64,000 nt of DNA from an uncultured Lachnospiraceae bacterium (GTDB lineage: Bacteria; Bacillota; Clostridia; Lachnospirales; Lachnospiraceae), in contig CAJTLU010000003.1 in NCBI GenBank assembly GCA_910577175.1, forward strand, positions 99,851 through 163,850, read 5' to 3'. Below, one piece after another: positions 7,325 to 15,905 of the stretch. The notes beneath the pieces are model-generated. The model saw only the letters and a list, made by a program, of their open reading frames with translations, was not told where the DNA came from and made no database searches. Numbering within the stretch: position 1 is the first letter of the stretch; every line of letters starts with the position of its first letter. The translations under genes and the position numbers were made by a program.

Positions 7325-8038
7325 CTAATGATGCCCGCCCCTGTGTCCTGAACCGTGACGACAGCCGGAACGCTGATGAGTATGCTCTCTGTTTATCCTA
7401 CAGCCAGCCACATCACAGTACTGATGCGTATGCTCGCCATTTATCCTACAGCCCTCTACACCGCAATAATGGTGCGTATGCTCGCCATTTATTGCGCAAC
7501 CCTCTACATCACAATAATGATGTGCATGCTCACCATTTATCGCGCAGCCCTCTACATCACAATAATGATGTGCATGCTCGCCGTTTATCACACAACCCTC
7601 TACATCACAGTACCGGTGTGTATGCTCGCCATTTATCGCGCAACCAGCCACATCACAGTACTGATGCGTATGCTCGCCATTTATCCTACAGCCCTCTACA
7701 TCACAATAATAATGTGCATGCTCGCCGTTTATCGTACAGCCCTCTACATCACAATAATGATGTACATGCTCGCCATTTATTGCGCAGTCCTCTACATCAC
7801 AGTACCGGTGTGTATGCTCGCCATTTATCACACAACCCTCTATATCACAGTACCGGTGCGTATGCTCGCCATTTATCGCACAGCCAGCCACATCACAGTA
7901 CTGATGTACATGCTCGCCACTTATTATACAACCTGGCATATTGCAGTACTGGTGTGCAGATACGCCATGAACAGCGGCTCCTGCTCCGAACAAACCAAGA
8001 ATGGCTGCCATAAGTGAAGATACTATTTTCATTCTCAT
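7325..8038 (-). CDS. Secreted protein of twelve Cys/His-rich 16-residue repeats
   Basis: The 237-residue product has a signal peptide (MRMKIVSSLMAAILGLFGAG, cleavage near SA at 27-28). Residues 29-220 are twelve tandem 16-residue units with consensus H-x-YCDVEGCxINGEHx, and a His/Gly-rich tail (HGSGHRGGHH) follows. Every unit gives Cys-x4-Cys (one has EDC for EGC), then Cys-x5-His, and His-x-His across the unit border, a dense array of likely metal ligands. No catalytic domain is present. Metal binding is inferred from ligand spacing; the metal (Zn, Cu, Ni or other) and any role in buffering or capture are unknown. It is transcribed alone from its own promoter. Confidence 0.85.
   Translation of the reverse strand: MRMKIVSSLMAAILGLFGAGAAVHGVSAHQYCNMPGCIISGEHVHQYCDVAGCAINGEHTHRYCDIEGCVINGEHTHRYCDVEDCAINGEHVHHYCDVEGCTINGEHAHYYCDVEGCRINGEHTHQYCDVAGCAINGEHTHRYCDVEGCVINGEHAHHYCDVEGCAINGEHAHHYCDVEGCAINGEHTHHYCGVEGCRINGEHTHQYCDVAGCRINREHTHQRSGCRHGSGHRGGHH
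7379..7954 (-). repeat. Twelve 48-bp coding tandem repeats
   Basis: These are in-frame repeats of 48 bp encoding the Cys/His units. Units differ mainly at one alanine/glutamate/arginine/valine position and at the residue before the border His. Units 2 and 7, and units 3 and 8, are nearly alike at the protein level, suggesting a past block duplication of about five units. Confidence 0.9.
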
Positions 8039-8102
8039 GTCTTGCTTCCCTCCATTTTTAAATTATTAAGAACATCAAGGTCTTCCACTTTATCTATATA
8101 TT

Positions 8103-8131
8103 ATTATAGCACGCAATTGCAAATATGTCTA
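8103..8131 (-). promoter_or_regulatory. Promoter of the Cys/His-repeat gene
   Basis: TAGACA (8131-8126) and a consensus TATAAT (8108-8103) are 17 bp apart on the minus strand, about 65 bp before the start codon. Confidence 0.7.
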
Positions 8132-8186
8132 TACCACTCTTTCCTTAAGTTTCCACAGTCTGCGGAATGTTCCCACGCGTCCCTGA

Positions 8187-8231
8187 TATTTACTTTCCTT
8201 ATATTTATTTTTATTTACTTTCCTTATATTT
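8187..8231. repeat. Direct 20-bp repeat at the BspA-like gene promoter
   Basis: An identical 20-bp sequence starting TATTTACTTTCC occurs at 8187-8206 and 8212-8231, a period of 25 bp. The second copy includes the -35 hexamer of the promoter at 8214-8242. It may be a slippage duplication or a pair of regulator sites. Confidence 0.6.
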
Positions 8232-8242
8232 TATGGTATAAT
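8214..8242 (+). promoter_or_regulatory. Promoter of the BspA-like lipoprotein gene
   Basis: TTTACT (8214-8219) and TATAAT (8237-8242) are 17 bp apart, about 65 bp before the chosen start. Confidence 0.7.
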
Positions 8243-8307
8243 CTCAGTGCGATACCATGCTGAAAACAAAAACATTCGCTGTACGGATACAGCAGAAAAG
8301 AGGAGCT

Positions 8308-9330
8308 ATGAAAAAATTGCGGCATTCCAAATACTTGTTTTTGTGCCCCCTTATCCTTCTTATGATGGCTGCCCTGTTTCTTGCAGGCTGCAGCAAAAAA
8401 AAGAATCTTACATACGACGGAACCGATATGGGAAAACTCACGGAACGCTCCGTTGACATTATGGGCGTACGTTATAATCTTTATTCCAACGGCTATGCCG
8501 AAGTCGCAGCCGTTCTTAACCCCTACTTTGAACTTTCAGAAAGCGTCACCCACGAGGGGACTTCTTATTCTGTTGTAAAAATACAGGAAAATAACTTCGG
8601 CGGTGTCAGCGGTTACGGCATCTTTAACAAAGTTGGCATTAGTAGCCAGGGCCTTGTGGAAGCCCCGGAGCATCTGGCTCTTCCTGACACCCTGCTTTCT
8701 CTGCCTGGCTATGTATTTGCAGAATGTACCTCCTCCTCCATTACGCTTCCTTCTGACTTAAAATATCTGCCGTTAGGCGCATTTTACTGTTGCTCTAATC
8801 TGGAAACCGTGGAGTTCCCGGACTCCCTTGAAAAGATATGTGCCGTGAAGCTTTTTACAGGCTGCAGCAGCCTGACGTCTGTGGAACTACCAAAGGACGT
8901 TTCCTATGTTCTTTCAACCGATTATTTATTCTCCGGCTGCTCCTCCTTACAGTCCGTTACCATTCCGGGCGCATGCGGCGGCGGCGTTCTGTCCGAGCGT
9001 ACCTTTGCAGACTGCGACGTTCTGTCCGAGATTATTCTGGAGGACGGCATTACTACCATCGGCTTCCGCACCTTCCATAACCTTCCCGCACTGGAGGAAA
9101 TCGTATTTCCTGACAGCGTTACGGAGATTAAGGACGCTACCTTTTACGACTGCCCTAATCTGAAGGATGTATGGCTTTCGGATAATCTTTCAGATATTCC
9201 ACCCCATATGTTCAAGCAAAGCTATGGCAACTATGATGCAGATACCTCCGGTATCACGATTCATGTAAAGGAAAGTCTCGTGGAATATACAAAGAATCTT
9301 TATCCAGATGCCACCGTTGTGGCAAAATAA
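8308..9330 (+). CDS. BspA-like leucine-rich repeat lipoprotein
   Basis: The 340-residue product starts with a lipoprotein signal (MKKLRHSK, hydrophobic stretch, LFLAGC), so the mature protein should be membrane-anchored outside the cell. Residues from about 120 on carry repeats of the type C.SL..V.LP.....I....F..C, the treponemal BspA-like LRR_5 pattern (for example FYDCPNLKDVWLSDNLSDI). Such proteins usually bind host or bacterial surface ligands; the ligand here is unknown. The ATG at 8308 was preferred because GAGGAG precedes it, although the frame is open 17 codons further upstream. A bidirectional terminator follows. The gene is alone on its strand, divergent from the Cys/His-repeat gene. 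Confidence 0.85.
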   Translation: MKKLRHSKYLFLCPLILLMMAALFLAGCSKKKNLTYDGTDMGKLTERSVDIMGVRYNLYSNGYAEVAAVLNPYFELSESVTHEGTSYSVVKIQENNFGGVSGYGIFNKVGISSQGLVEAPEHLALPDTLLSLPGYVFAECTSSSITLPSDLKYLPLGAFYCCSNLETVEFPDSLEKICAVKLFTGCSSLTSVELPKDVSYVLSTDYLFSGCSSLQSVTIPGACGGGVLSERTFADCDVLSEIILEDGITTIGFRTFHNLPALEEIVFPDSVTEIKDATFYDCPNLKDVWLSDNLSDIPPHMFKQSYGNYDADTSGITIHVKESLVEYTKNLYPDATVVAK

Positions 9331-9361
9331 CCGGAACGGAATATAAGGACAAACCGAGGAA

Positions 9362-9390
9362 GGGGCTGCTGCGAAAAACGCAGCAGCCCC
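9362..9390. terminator. Bidirectional terminator between convergent genes
   Basis: GGGGCTGCTGCG-AAAAA-CGCAGCAGCCCC forms a perfect 12-bp stem between the BspA-like gene (+) and the LytTR regulator gene (-). It probably serves both, though the T-tracts on either side are weak. Confidence 0.75.
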
Positions 9391-9404
9391 AGGTATATTG
9401 TTCT

Positions 9405-10145
9405 TTATTTTACAACAGCCCCTTCCCCGCAGTAATAGTCAAAATATCGTTCCTTTAACATCTGATAGGAACCTCGCGGCAGATAAATCTTCTTTCCGCT
9501 GTCCAGATGCAGCTCCTGCGCATTCAGGCTGTCGATGTGTTCCAGATTCACAAGATATGCAACCCCGATTCTTACAAACTTCCGGTAACAGGAAAGCATC
9601 CCGCAGATTTCCGCTATCGTGATGCGCAGCAGGCGCTGTGTTCCGTCTTTCAGATACAGATGCTGCGTTTTTCCCTGCGCTTCGCAGTACACAATATCAT
9701 CGACTGCCACGCGACGGATTCTGCCCTCAATCCGCAGCAGAAGATACTTGCTTTGCATCCTTGCAATTTCCTCTAGTACCCTGTCCAGTACAGGAAACAG
9801 CGCCTCCTTTTCCACCGGCTTTACGAGATACTGTACCGCTCCTACCCCGAACGCCTCCAGCGCATGTTCTCTGGAGGTGGTAAGAAAAATAATCCTGCTC
9901 TGGTTTCCTGTTTCCCGCAGCTCCTTTGCCGCGTCAATTCCCATTTTCCCCGGCATATAAATATCCAGCAGCATCAAATCAGGCTTATAGTCCTTTTCCC
10001 TGACCATATCAATCAATTTCTCTGCATGGTCAAAGCATTCTATGGAAAACGCTGTTCTAGGATGCTCCCGTTCATACTCCTTCAACAGTTGTTCCGTTTT
10101 ATCCAATTCTGCCGCCACATCATCGCAGATTGCTATCCGATACAT
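9405..10145 (-). CDS. LytTR-family response regulator
   Basis: The 246-residue protein joins a receiver domain (acidic pair DD8-9, phospho-acceptor Asp61 in LMLLDIYMPG, conserved TT and K-P) to a C-terminal LytTR DNA-binding domain (from about 140, with IVYCEAQGKTQHLYLKDG and FVRIGVAYLVNLEHI). Family members (AgrA, VirR, LytR) regulate virulence, peptide signalling or cell-surface genes. No histidine kinase gene adjoins it, so its partner is elsewhere. ATG 10145 is preferred over a GTG four codons upstream because AGAGGTG is correctly spaced for it. It has its own promoter (10212-10184). Confidence 0.88.
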   Translation of the reverse strand: MYRIAICDDVAAELDKTEQLLKEYEREHPRTAFSIECFDHAEKLIDMVREKDYKPDLMLLDIYMPGKMGIDAAKELRETGNQSRIIFLTTSREHALEAFGVGAVQYLVKPVEKEALFPVLDRVLEEIARMQSKYLLLRIEGRIRRVAVDDIVYCEAQGKTQHLYLKDGTQRLLRITIAEICGMLSCYRKFVRIGVAYLVNLEHIDSLNAQELHLDSGKKIYLPRGSYQMLKERYFDYYCGEGAVVK

Positions 10146-10183
10146 TATTGTCTGCACCTCTGTTTCTCCCGTTTTCTGCTTCC

Positions 10184-10212
10184 ATTATAACCCATTTTGT
10201 ACTGAAAAGCAA
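10184..10212 (-). promoter_or_regulatory. Promoter of the LytTR regulator
   Basis: TTGCTT (10212-10207) and TATAAT (10189-10184) are 17 bp apart on the minus strand, 38 bp before the start codon. Confidence 0.7.
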
Positions 10213-10291
10213 AGGCTGTTCCCTTAAGTCTCTGCAATTGCACGTGGCGCTATGTTTCAAGGGACTGTACGCTATCTGCATAAAGACCGGC

Positions 10292-12292
10292 TTATACCCG
10301 GAAGGATGCCACCGTATGGTTTAACAGCCCGCTTAACCGGAACAGTTCCTCCATCTGTTTCATCACGGCCCCGGAATTTTCATCCGAGTCTTCTGCAGAC
10401 TGTTCCATCTGCTGCATCGAATCCGCCATTACCCCTACAAGCCCTGTAATTGCAGCAATCGACTCATTGATTCTATCCATGCTGGCGCTCATCTCCTCCG
10501 AGGATGCCCCCAGGTCTCCGGCAATGTCATTATAAAACGCCGCATCCTGCTGATAAACCTCAGCAAGCTCCGTCATTCCTTTATAGTCTTCCATTACCTT
10601 CCCATTCATAAACTCCAGAAGCCTTCCGGAGCTTTCGGACAGGAACGCAACATTCTGTACGACTCCTTCGGTTACCTGACGTATCTTATCAACCGCCTGC
10701 CTCGAATTGTCCGCCAGCTGCCTGATTTCCTCCGCAACAACCGCAAAGCCCTTTCCTGCATCCCCGGCTCTTGCCGCCTCTATGGAGGCATTCAGCGCCA
10801 GAAGGTTCGTCTGCGAACTGATTGCAAGGATTTCCTGTGTCAGGGTATCGATTTCCTGTACCCTCCGGCTGTCTGTAATTGCCCTTTCCAGATTCCCCTT
10901 TGTCTCCTGATAAATCGTAACGGCTTCCCTTGCAGAATGTCCGGACACTTCATACTGCTTTCTGGCACGCTCCATAATACTGCCTGACTGCTCTGCTGCT
11001 TCCCCTGCCTTTCTTGCCACATTCTCTATCGCAGTTCCCAGCTCCTGACCATTATTTTTAATGCTCTCCGCCAGTCTGCCTGCCTGCGCGGTCTGCTCCA
11101 TTACCTGTCCGACCAGCCCCGAAATACCGGAGATATCCTGGTTCAACACCGTCATTTTGGCAGAGGTTCCCTCGGCAATCGTACTGATATTTTTTGCCTC
11201 ATGCTTTGTATTTAAGATAATCTCCCTGATTTGCTTCCTTACCTCGGTGGTTGCTGTCCGGATTTGCTCCGTCTCGTTTTTATATTCCTGCGGAATTGCC
11301 TTTTCGATAACGGCATTTTCGGAAAAGTCTCCCGACGCAAACTGCTTTAACATCTGTACCGGTGCAAGCATTCTTCCAATCAGGCCCGCCATAAACAGTG
11401 CCACGAACAGGATAATGACAAAGGCAATTATAACAGCCACCAATATCATGGCAATGAGCGGTCCTATGACATTGGCAGCAGGAACTGCCACGCCCAGCTT
11501 CCAGCCGCTTCCCTCTATATCTGCCACTGCAAAGTAGCAGGTGCTGCCGTCATAGTCCCTGAGTTTTTTTACTCCTCCGGCTCTTCCCTCCGTCAGCTCC
11601 TTCAGCTCCGGCATCACATCTGCTACCGAAACTGCCGTTGTTTCGTCCGGCTCATATGCCTTATTTTTATGTACGACATACTGGCCGCTGCCGTCTATCA
11701 GGAAGCCATAGACGCCCTCCGCATAGCGGATGCTTCCTGTCAGCTCTGTTACCGTTGTCGTCGCCACATCCAGACCGATAACACCCTCTAAGGTCCCTCC
11801 GATATAGACCGGAACTGCCATTGTTGTACACATCTGATTCGTCATTACATCAAGGTAAGGGTCCGTCACTATGACGCCGCCCTCCTTCACTGCCTGCTGA
11901 TACCAGCCGCGCTCCACCGGGTCGTATCCATCCGGCACCGTTGCGTTCCGGTTGGACTGGATGAACCTGCTGTCCTTTGTCCCGCAGTACAGATTTAAAA
12001 GCTCAGCTCTGCCTTCTGCGTGCGCGTCCACTACGGACTGGAGAAAGTCCGTATCGGTCCGCCCGCCTGCCCTGATACTGTCTGCGGCTCCGTCCGCAAG
12101 CATCTTTTCATTTTCAATCCATGTATTGATTTCTTCCGCGTATTTATCCGCATTTAACTGCAGTGACTGGGTCTGATCCCGTATCATCCGATTTCCTGCA
12201 ACTGCAGCGATTCCCGTCGTAGTCAGCAGAATACTCGCTACAACAATCCCTATCACACTGACCGTAAGCTTTCCCTTAATTGTCTTTAACAC
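10292..12292 (-). CDS. Methyl-accepting chemotaxis receptor with double Cache sensor
   Basis: This 666-residue receptor has an N-terminal membrane helix (about 10-32), an extracellular dCache-type sensor (about 35-280, with YDPVERGWYQQAV and VYIGGTLEGVIGLDV, typical of amino-acid or small-metabolite sensors), a second helix (about 285-315), and a cytoplasmic signalling domain with the hairpin tip LLALNASIEAARAGDAGKGFAVVAEEIR. It would signal to CheA through CheW and steer swimming. No che or flagellar genes are in the window. It sits alone between the LytTR gene and the GH3 gene. The ligand cannot be read with confidence. Confidence 0.92.
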   Translation of the reverse strand: MLKTIKGKLTVSVIGIVVASILLTTTGIAAVAGNRMIRDQTQSLQLNADKYAEEINTWIENEKMLADGAADSIRAGGRTDTDFLQSVVDAHAEGRAELLNLYCGTKDSRFIQSNRNATVPDGYDPVERGWYQQAVKEGGVIVTDPYLDVMTNQMCTTMAVPVYIGGTLEGVIGLDVATTTVTELTGSIRYAEGVYGFLIDGSGQYVVHKNKAYEPDETTAVSVADVMPELKELTEGRAGGVKKLRDYDGSTCYFAVADIEGSGWKLGVAVPAANVIGPLIAMILVAVIIAFVIILFVALFMAGLIGRMLAPVQMLKQFASGDFSENAVIEKAIPQEYKNETEQIRTATTEVRKQIREIILNTKHEAKNISTIAEGTSAKMTVLNQDISGISGLVGQVMEQTAQAGRLAESIKNNGQELGTAIENVARKAGEAAEQSGSIMERARKQYEVSGHSAREAVTIYQETKGNLERAITDSRRVQEIDTLTQEILAISSQTNLLALNASIEAARAGDAGKGFAVVAEEIRQLADNSRQAVDKIRQVTEGVVQNVAFLSESSGRLLEFMNGKVMEDYKGMTELAEVYQQDAAFYNDIAGDLGASSEEMSASMDRINESIAAITGLVGVMADSMQQMEQSAEDSDENSGAVMKQMEELFRLSGLLNHTVASFRV

Positions 12293-12410
12293 CGTCCTGC
12301 ACCTCTCCGCTTCTTAAAATGAATGCGGGAACACCGTCGGCGCTCCCGCAGTTCAGATTATATCAGAAGAAGAGGAAGAAAAAAACAGCTCAGGTACCGT
12401 TCGCACTTTT

Positions 12411-15182
12411 TCAGGTATCCTTTGTATCGGTTCCCACTCTTTCTATCACCATGTCATGCAGTACCAGTCCGCTCTGCGCAAAGGCAAGCCGGATGCTGAT
12501 AAAATGAAATCCCAGGAAATACTCTCCTGTAAAGGAAACCGGCTTCCCTTCTGTCCCATTCCAGGTAAAGGTATCCTGTGCCGTTCCCATCACAAACAGC
12601 GTAACCGGCAGCTGTGCAAGTGCACCTGCGTCAGAACTTCCGGTAATGGTAATCCGGTAGCTGGCAGGCTCCTTTACCTCTAAAAGAAACGCATGACTTT
12701 TCCCTTTCTCACTGCAAAGACCTTCAAAGTCAATCACAAGCCGTTCGTCCAGCTCATAGGTAATCCCTTCTGTGCCGCTCTCCGCCGCATCCGCCGCGTC
12801 CGGACAATTCAGAAGCTCTATGGCTTCTTCTCTGCCGCAAAGGCGCTTCATTGCGTTGGTTCTCAAAAGAAAGCGGCAGATATTGGATGCGCTTCTCTGC
12901 AGTTCGCTGCGCTTTAGCGAGCCGTCTGCCAGAGACGCCGCCAGATTGTCCTCGTGCTTTTCACAATCCGCACATACCATATAAATGTCATTCTGCGCCC
13001 GCACCATCGCCGCAAGCTCCTGCTGATTTGCAGACTGGCTGCGCACATTGATATTGGCCCACCAGTCGGTCATTACAATCCCTTCAAAGCCCCATTCGTC
13101 CCGCAAAACCGCAGAAACAAGGTCATAGTTTCCTGCCGTCCAGAGCCCGTTGACCGCACCATAGCTCGTCATTACAGACGAGGCGCCTCCGTCCTTTACT
13201 GCCAATTCAAAGCATCTTAAATAAATCTCCCGCAGGGCACGCTCCGAAACTACCGAATCCACAGTATGGCGTCCCGTCTCCTGGTCGTTTGCACAATAAT
13301 GCTTGATAGTGCCGGTCACACCTGCGGAATGAAAGCCCTGAAGCTCTGCCGCCGCCATTGTTCCGGTCAGATACGGGTCTTCGGAAAAGTATTCGAAATT
13401 TCTGCCGTTTAACGGGTGCCGGTGCAGATTCAGGCCCGGTCCCAGCATACAGTCTACATGATGATATGCCGCCTCCAGACCGAAAAAGGTAAACAGCTCC
13501 AAAATCAACTCACGGTTAAAGGTAGACGCCAGAAGAGTCCCGTTCGGCAGACTGAATGCCTTTGTCCCGCAGTCCATACGGACCCCGGACGGACCGTCCG
13601 CACAGCAGGCGCACGGAATCCCGAAGTCTGCCAGCGCCTTTGTCACTCCGCCGAATGCTGCTGCGGTTCCCGGTGTCACCTTCGGGCTGCACATACCCTC
13701 TCCGCGGACAATGCACATCAAATCCTCATCCGAAAGCTGCCCGATAAACTCCTCCATGGAAGCCCTTCCTTCTGCCACATCGGAAAGAAAAATGCCCTTC
13801 GGACCGGTATATGCAATTTCCTGCGGAAGATGCGCAAGTCTCCGCTCCTCTTCGCATGGCGGCATCCCCGGAACCTCTTCCATCTGCAGGACTACTCCGT
13901 TTTCCGAAGCCGCTGCTGTCATACGTTGAAAGGCTTGCACCGGCGCAAGCAGCCGCTCCTTTTCCGAAACCACGATAAGCTCAGGAAGCACTGCCTCCGC
14001 CGCCTGCTTTGCACTGCGGACATCGGCGCCTGTATAAAACCGGTATGTCCCTGCTTCCAGCACAAAGCACGAAGGATGTCCGGTCTTTCCAAGGTCATCA
14101 AAAGAAGCAAGCTCCGCCATATGGATGGAAAATGTCAGGCTTTCCGTTTCCTTCGGGGCAAGCTCCCTTGTCTTTCCATATGCGCAAAGCACCCTTGCAG
14201 GCTTTCCCAATACTCCCTGCGGCGCCTCGCAATACACCTGCACGACTTCCTTTCCGGAAACCTCTCCGGTATTGGTTACGGAAGCCTCTAAGACTACTTC
14301 CTCCTCTGTCACGGTAACCGCCCTTGTTTCTATGGCAAATTCCGTATAAGAGAGCCCGAAGCCGAACGGATATAGTACCCGATCCTTTGCAAAGGTTTCA
14401 AAATAGCGGTAGCCGACATAAATATCCTCTGTATAAAAATTCCTCTCCGGATTTCCAAAATAAGCATGGGACGGGTAGTCTGCAATCGTACCGGCAATCG
14501 TATCCGGAAGCTTTCCCGACGGGCTTTTCTTTCCGGTCAGCACCTCTGCCGTACCAATGCCTCCAAGCATTCCTCCCTGCCATACATAGAGAACCGCCTC
14601 CAGAGAATAGCGGGAAACAAAGCCCATATCGAGCAGTCCGCCCACATTTAACAGCACAACCATCTTTGTAAAGTGCTTCCGCACCGTCTGCAGCATCTGC
14701 TCCTCTTCCGCACTTAAAAGATAGGCGCCAGCCTCTGCCTTATTGTCCTGGTCCTCTCCCGCAGTCCGCCCAAGAATCACGAGCGCCGTTTCAGACTCCT
14801 TCGCAGCTTCCTGACACAGCTCTTCGCTTACCGGCATCTCCTTCTGGGACCACGGCTCCGTTCCCCAGCCGGTTCCAAGGTCAAACGGATGTGCGGCGCA
14901 CCACTCCCGGTATACGGAAAGGAGCCTTCCGTTTACCTCTACGGCTCCGCTCTCCAGCAGGGCGTCCGTAATCCCGACTACACGGGAAACATTTACCATA
15001 CCGCCCGAACCGGTACCGCTCTTATAATAATTCAGCTGTATTCTTCCAAACACTGCAACCTTTTCTCCATTTCGGAACGGAAGCGCCTTTTTTTCATTCC
15101 GGAGTAACACAATTCCTTCCGCTACTGCACGGACTGCCGCATCCGAATAACGGCTCCAATCCAATTTCCTGCTCTGCTCCAT
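12411..15182 (-). CDS. GH3 beta-glucosidase-type hydrolase with reversed domain order
   Basis: The 923-residue protein belongs to glycoside hydrolase family 3, but the usual C-terminal parts come first. An alpha/beta sandwich domain (about 10-275, with EGIVLLRNEKKALPF and YPFGFGLSYTEF) is followed by a fibronectin III-like domain (about 285-370) and then the catalytic barrel (about 470-800, with DGPSGVR, GPGLNLHRHPLNGRNFEYFSEDP and KHYCANDQE). The nucleophile is the Asp in GIVMTDWWAN. This order is known from Ruminococcus albus-type beta-glucosidases. There is no signal peptide, so it should act on imported oligosaccharides in the cytoplasm. Its ribosome-binding site lies inside the end of ispD, one base away. 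Substrate is unproven. Confidence 0.9.
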   Translation of the reverse strand: MEQSRKLDWSRYSDAAVRAVAEGIVLLRNEKKALPFRNGEKVAVFGRIQLNYYKSGTGSGGMVNVSRVVGITDALLESGAVEVNGRLLSVYREWCAAHPFDLGTGWGTEPWSQKEMPVSEELCQEAAKESETALVILGRTAGEDQDNKAEAGAYLLSAEEEQMLQTVRKHFTKMVVLLNVGGLLDMGFVSRYSLEAVLYVWQGGMLGGIGTAEVLTGKKSPSGKLPDTIAGTIADYPSHAYFGNPERNFYTEDIYVGYRYFETFAKDRVLYPFGFGLSYTEFAIETRAVTVTEEEVVLEASVTNTGEVSGKEVVQVYCEAPQGVLGKPARVLCAYGKTRELAPKETESLTFSIHMAELASFDDLGKTGHPSCFVLEAGTYRFYTGADVRSAKQAAEAVLPELIVVSEKERLLAPVQAFQRMTAAASENGVVLQMEEVPGMPPCEEERRLAHLPQEIAYTGPKGIFLSDVAEGRASMEEFIGQLSDEDLMCIVRGEGMCSPKVTPGTAAAFGGVTKALADFGIPCACCADGPSGVRMDCGTKAFSLPNGTLLASTFNRELILELFTFFGLEAAYHHVDCMLGPGLNLHRHPLNGRNFEYFSEDPYLTGTMAAAELQGFHSAGVTGTIKHYCANDQETGRHTVDSVVSERALREIYLRCFELAVKDGGASSVMTSYGAVNGLWTAGNYDLVSAVLRDEWGFEGIVMTDWWANINVRSQSANQQELAAMVRAQNDIYMVCADCEKHEDNLAASLADGSLKRSELQRSASNICRFLLRTNAMKRLCGREEAIELLNCPDAADAAESGTEGITYELDERLVIDFEGLCSEKGKSHAFLLEVKEPASYRITITGSSDAGALAQLPVTLFVMGTAQDTFTWNGTEGKPVSFTGEYFLGFHFISIRLAFAQSGLVLHDMVIERVGTDTKDT

Positions 15183-15183
15183 A

Positions 15184-15897
15184 TTACTTCCCTTTCTCCG
15201 GTTCCCGGCTCTGTCTCTTTTTCAGTAACGCCTCTGCAAACGCCATATCCTCCGGCGTAGTTACCTTCAGGTTTGTATAGCTCCCACGCACCATCTGAAC
15301 CGGAGTGTCCCCGTAAAGTCCTACGACCATTGCATCATCTGTTACATCGATTTCCGGTTCCTCCATCAGCCGTTCATAGGCATGATACACAAGGGAAAAC
15401 TCAAATGCCTGCGGCGTCTGCGCAATCCAAAGGCTTTCCCTTTTTGGCGTCAAAGTAATCACCCCGTTTTCATCCGTCATCTGAATCGTATCCTTGACCG
15501 GCATTCCTGCCACACAGGCGCCATAGCTCTCCGTCTGTCCGAGCAGACGGTTAATCAGCTCCGCGGTCACCAACGGCCTCGCCCCGTCGTGTATCAGCAC
15601 ATACTCCGGCGTCCCCGCAGCCTGCAGTCCGTGAAATACCGATTCATAGCGCTCCGCACCGCCTGCCGTCACCGCCGTTACCTTTGTAAACCCATAGCGC
15701 TCTACTAACTCCGTCCGGCAATAGTCCTCTTCTCCCTCTGCCGTTACCAGTACCACGCTTTCTACCTTGCTTTCCTCAAAGGCACGCAGAGAATAATACA
15801 AGAGCGGCTTTCCGGCTAACAGCATATACTGCTTCGGAATCTCGCTCTGCATTCTTGTTCCCTTCCCGCCTGCCAATACAATTCCCGCTGCCGCCAT
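15184..15897 (-). CDS. ispD: 2-C-methyl-D-erythritol 4-phosphate cytidylyltransferase
   Basis: IspD transfers CMP from CTP to methylerythritol phosphate, the third step of the non-mevalonate isoprenoid pathway. The 237-residue product has the nucleotide-binding start VLAGGKGTRMQSEIPKQY, the GGAERYESV and HDGARPLVT motifs, and AGMPVKDTIQ, all hallmarks of the family, and is of usual length. The ATG at 15897 follows AGGAGG, which overlaps the tsaD stop codon, and the gene ends one base before GH3, so tsaD-ispD-GH3 are probably cotranscribed. No other pathway gene is present nearby. Confidence 0.95.
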   Translation of the reverse strand: MAAAGIVLAGGKGTRMQSEIPKQYMLLAGKPLLYYSLRAFEESKVESVVLVTAEGEEDYCRTELVERYGFTKVTAVTAGGAERYESVFHGLQAAGTPEYVLIHDGARPLVTAELINRLLGQTESYGACVAGMPVKDTIQMTDENGVITLTPKRESLWIAQTPQAFEFSLVYHAYERLMEEPEIDVTDDAMVVGLYGDTPVQMVRGSYTNLKVTTPEDMAFAEALLKKRQSREPEKGK

Positions 15898-15905
15898 ATT
15901 CCTCC

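Noticed and set aside
7379..7954. Regular repeats considered as a CRISPR array
   Set aside because: Units are contiguous 48-bp coding repeats with no unique spacers and no cas genes nearby.
7276..8017. Two long plus-strand reading frames (about 220 and 245 codons) opposite the Cys/His repeat gene
   Set aside because: They are open only because the 48-bp repeat has no stop codon in those frames. They lack ribosome-binding sites and signal sequences, while the minus-strand frame has all of these.
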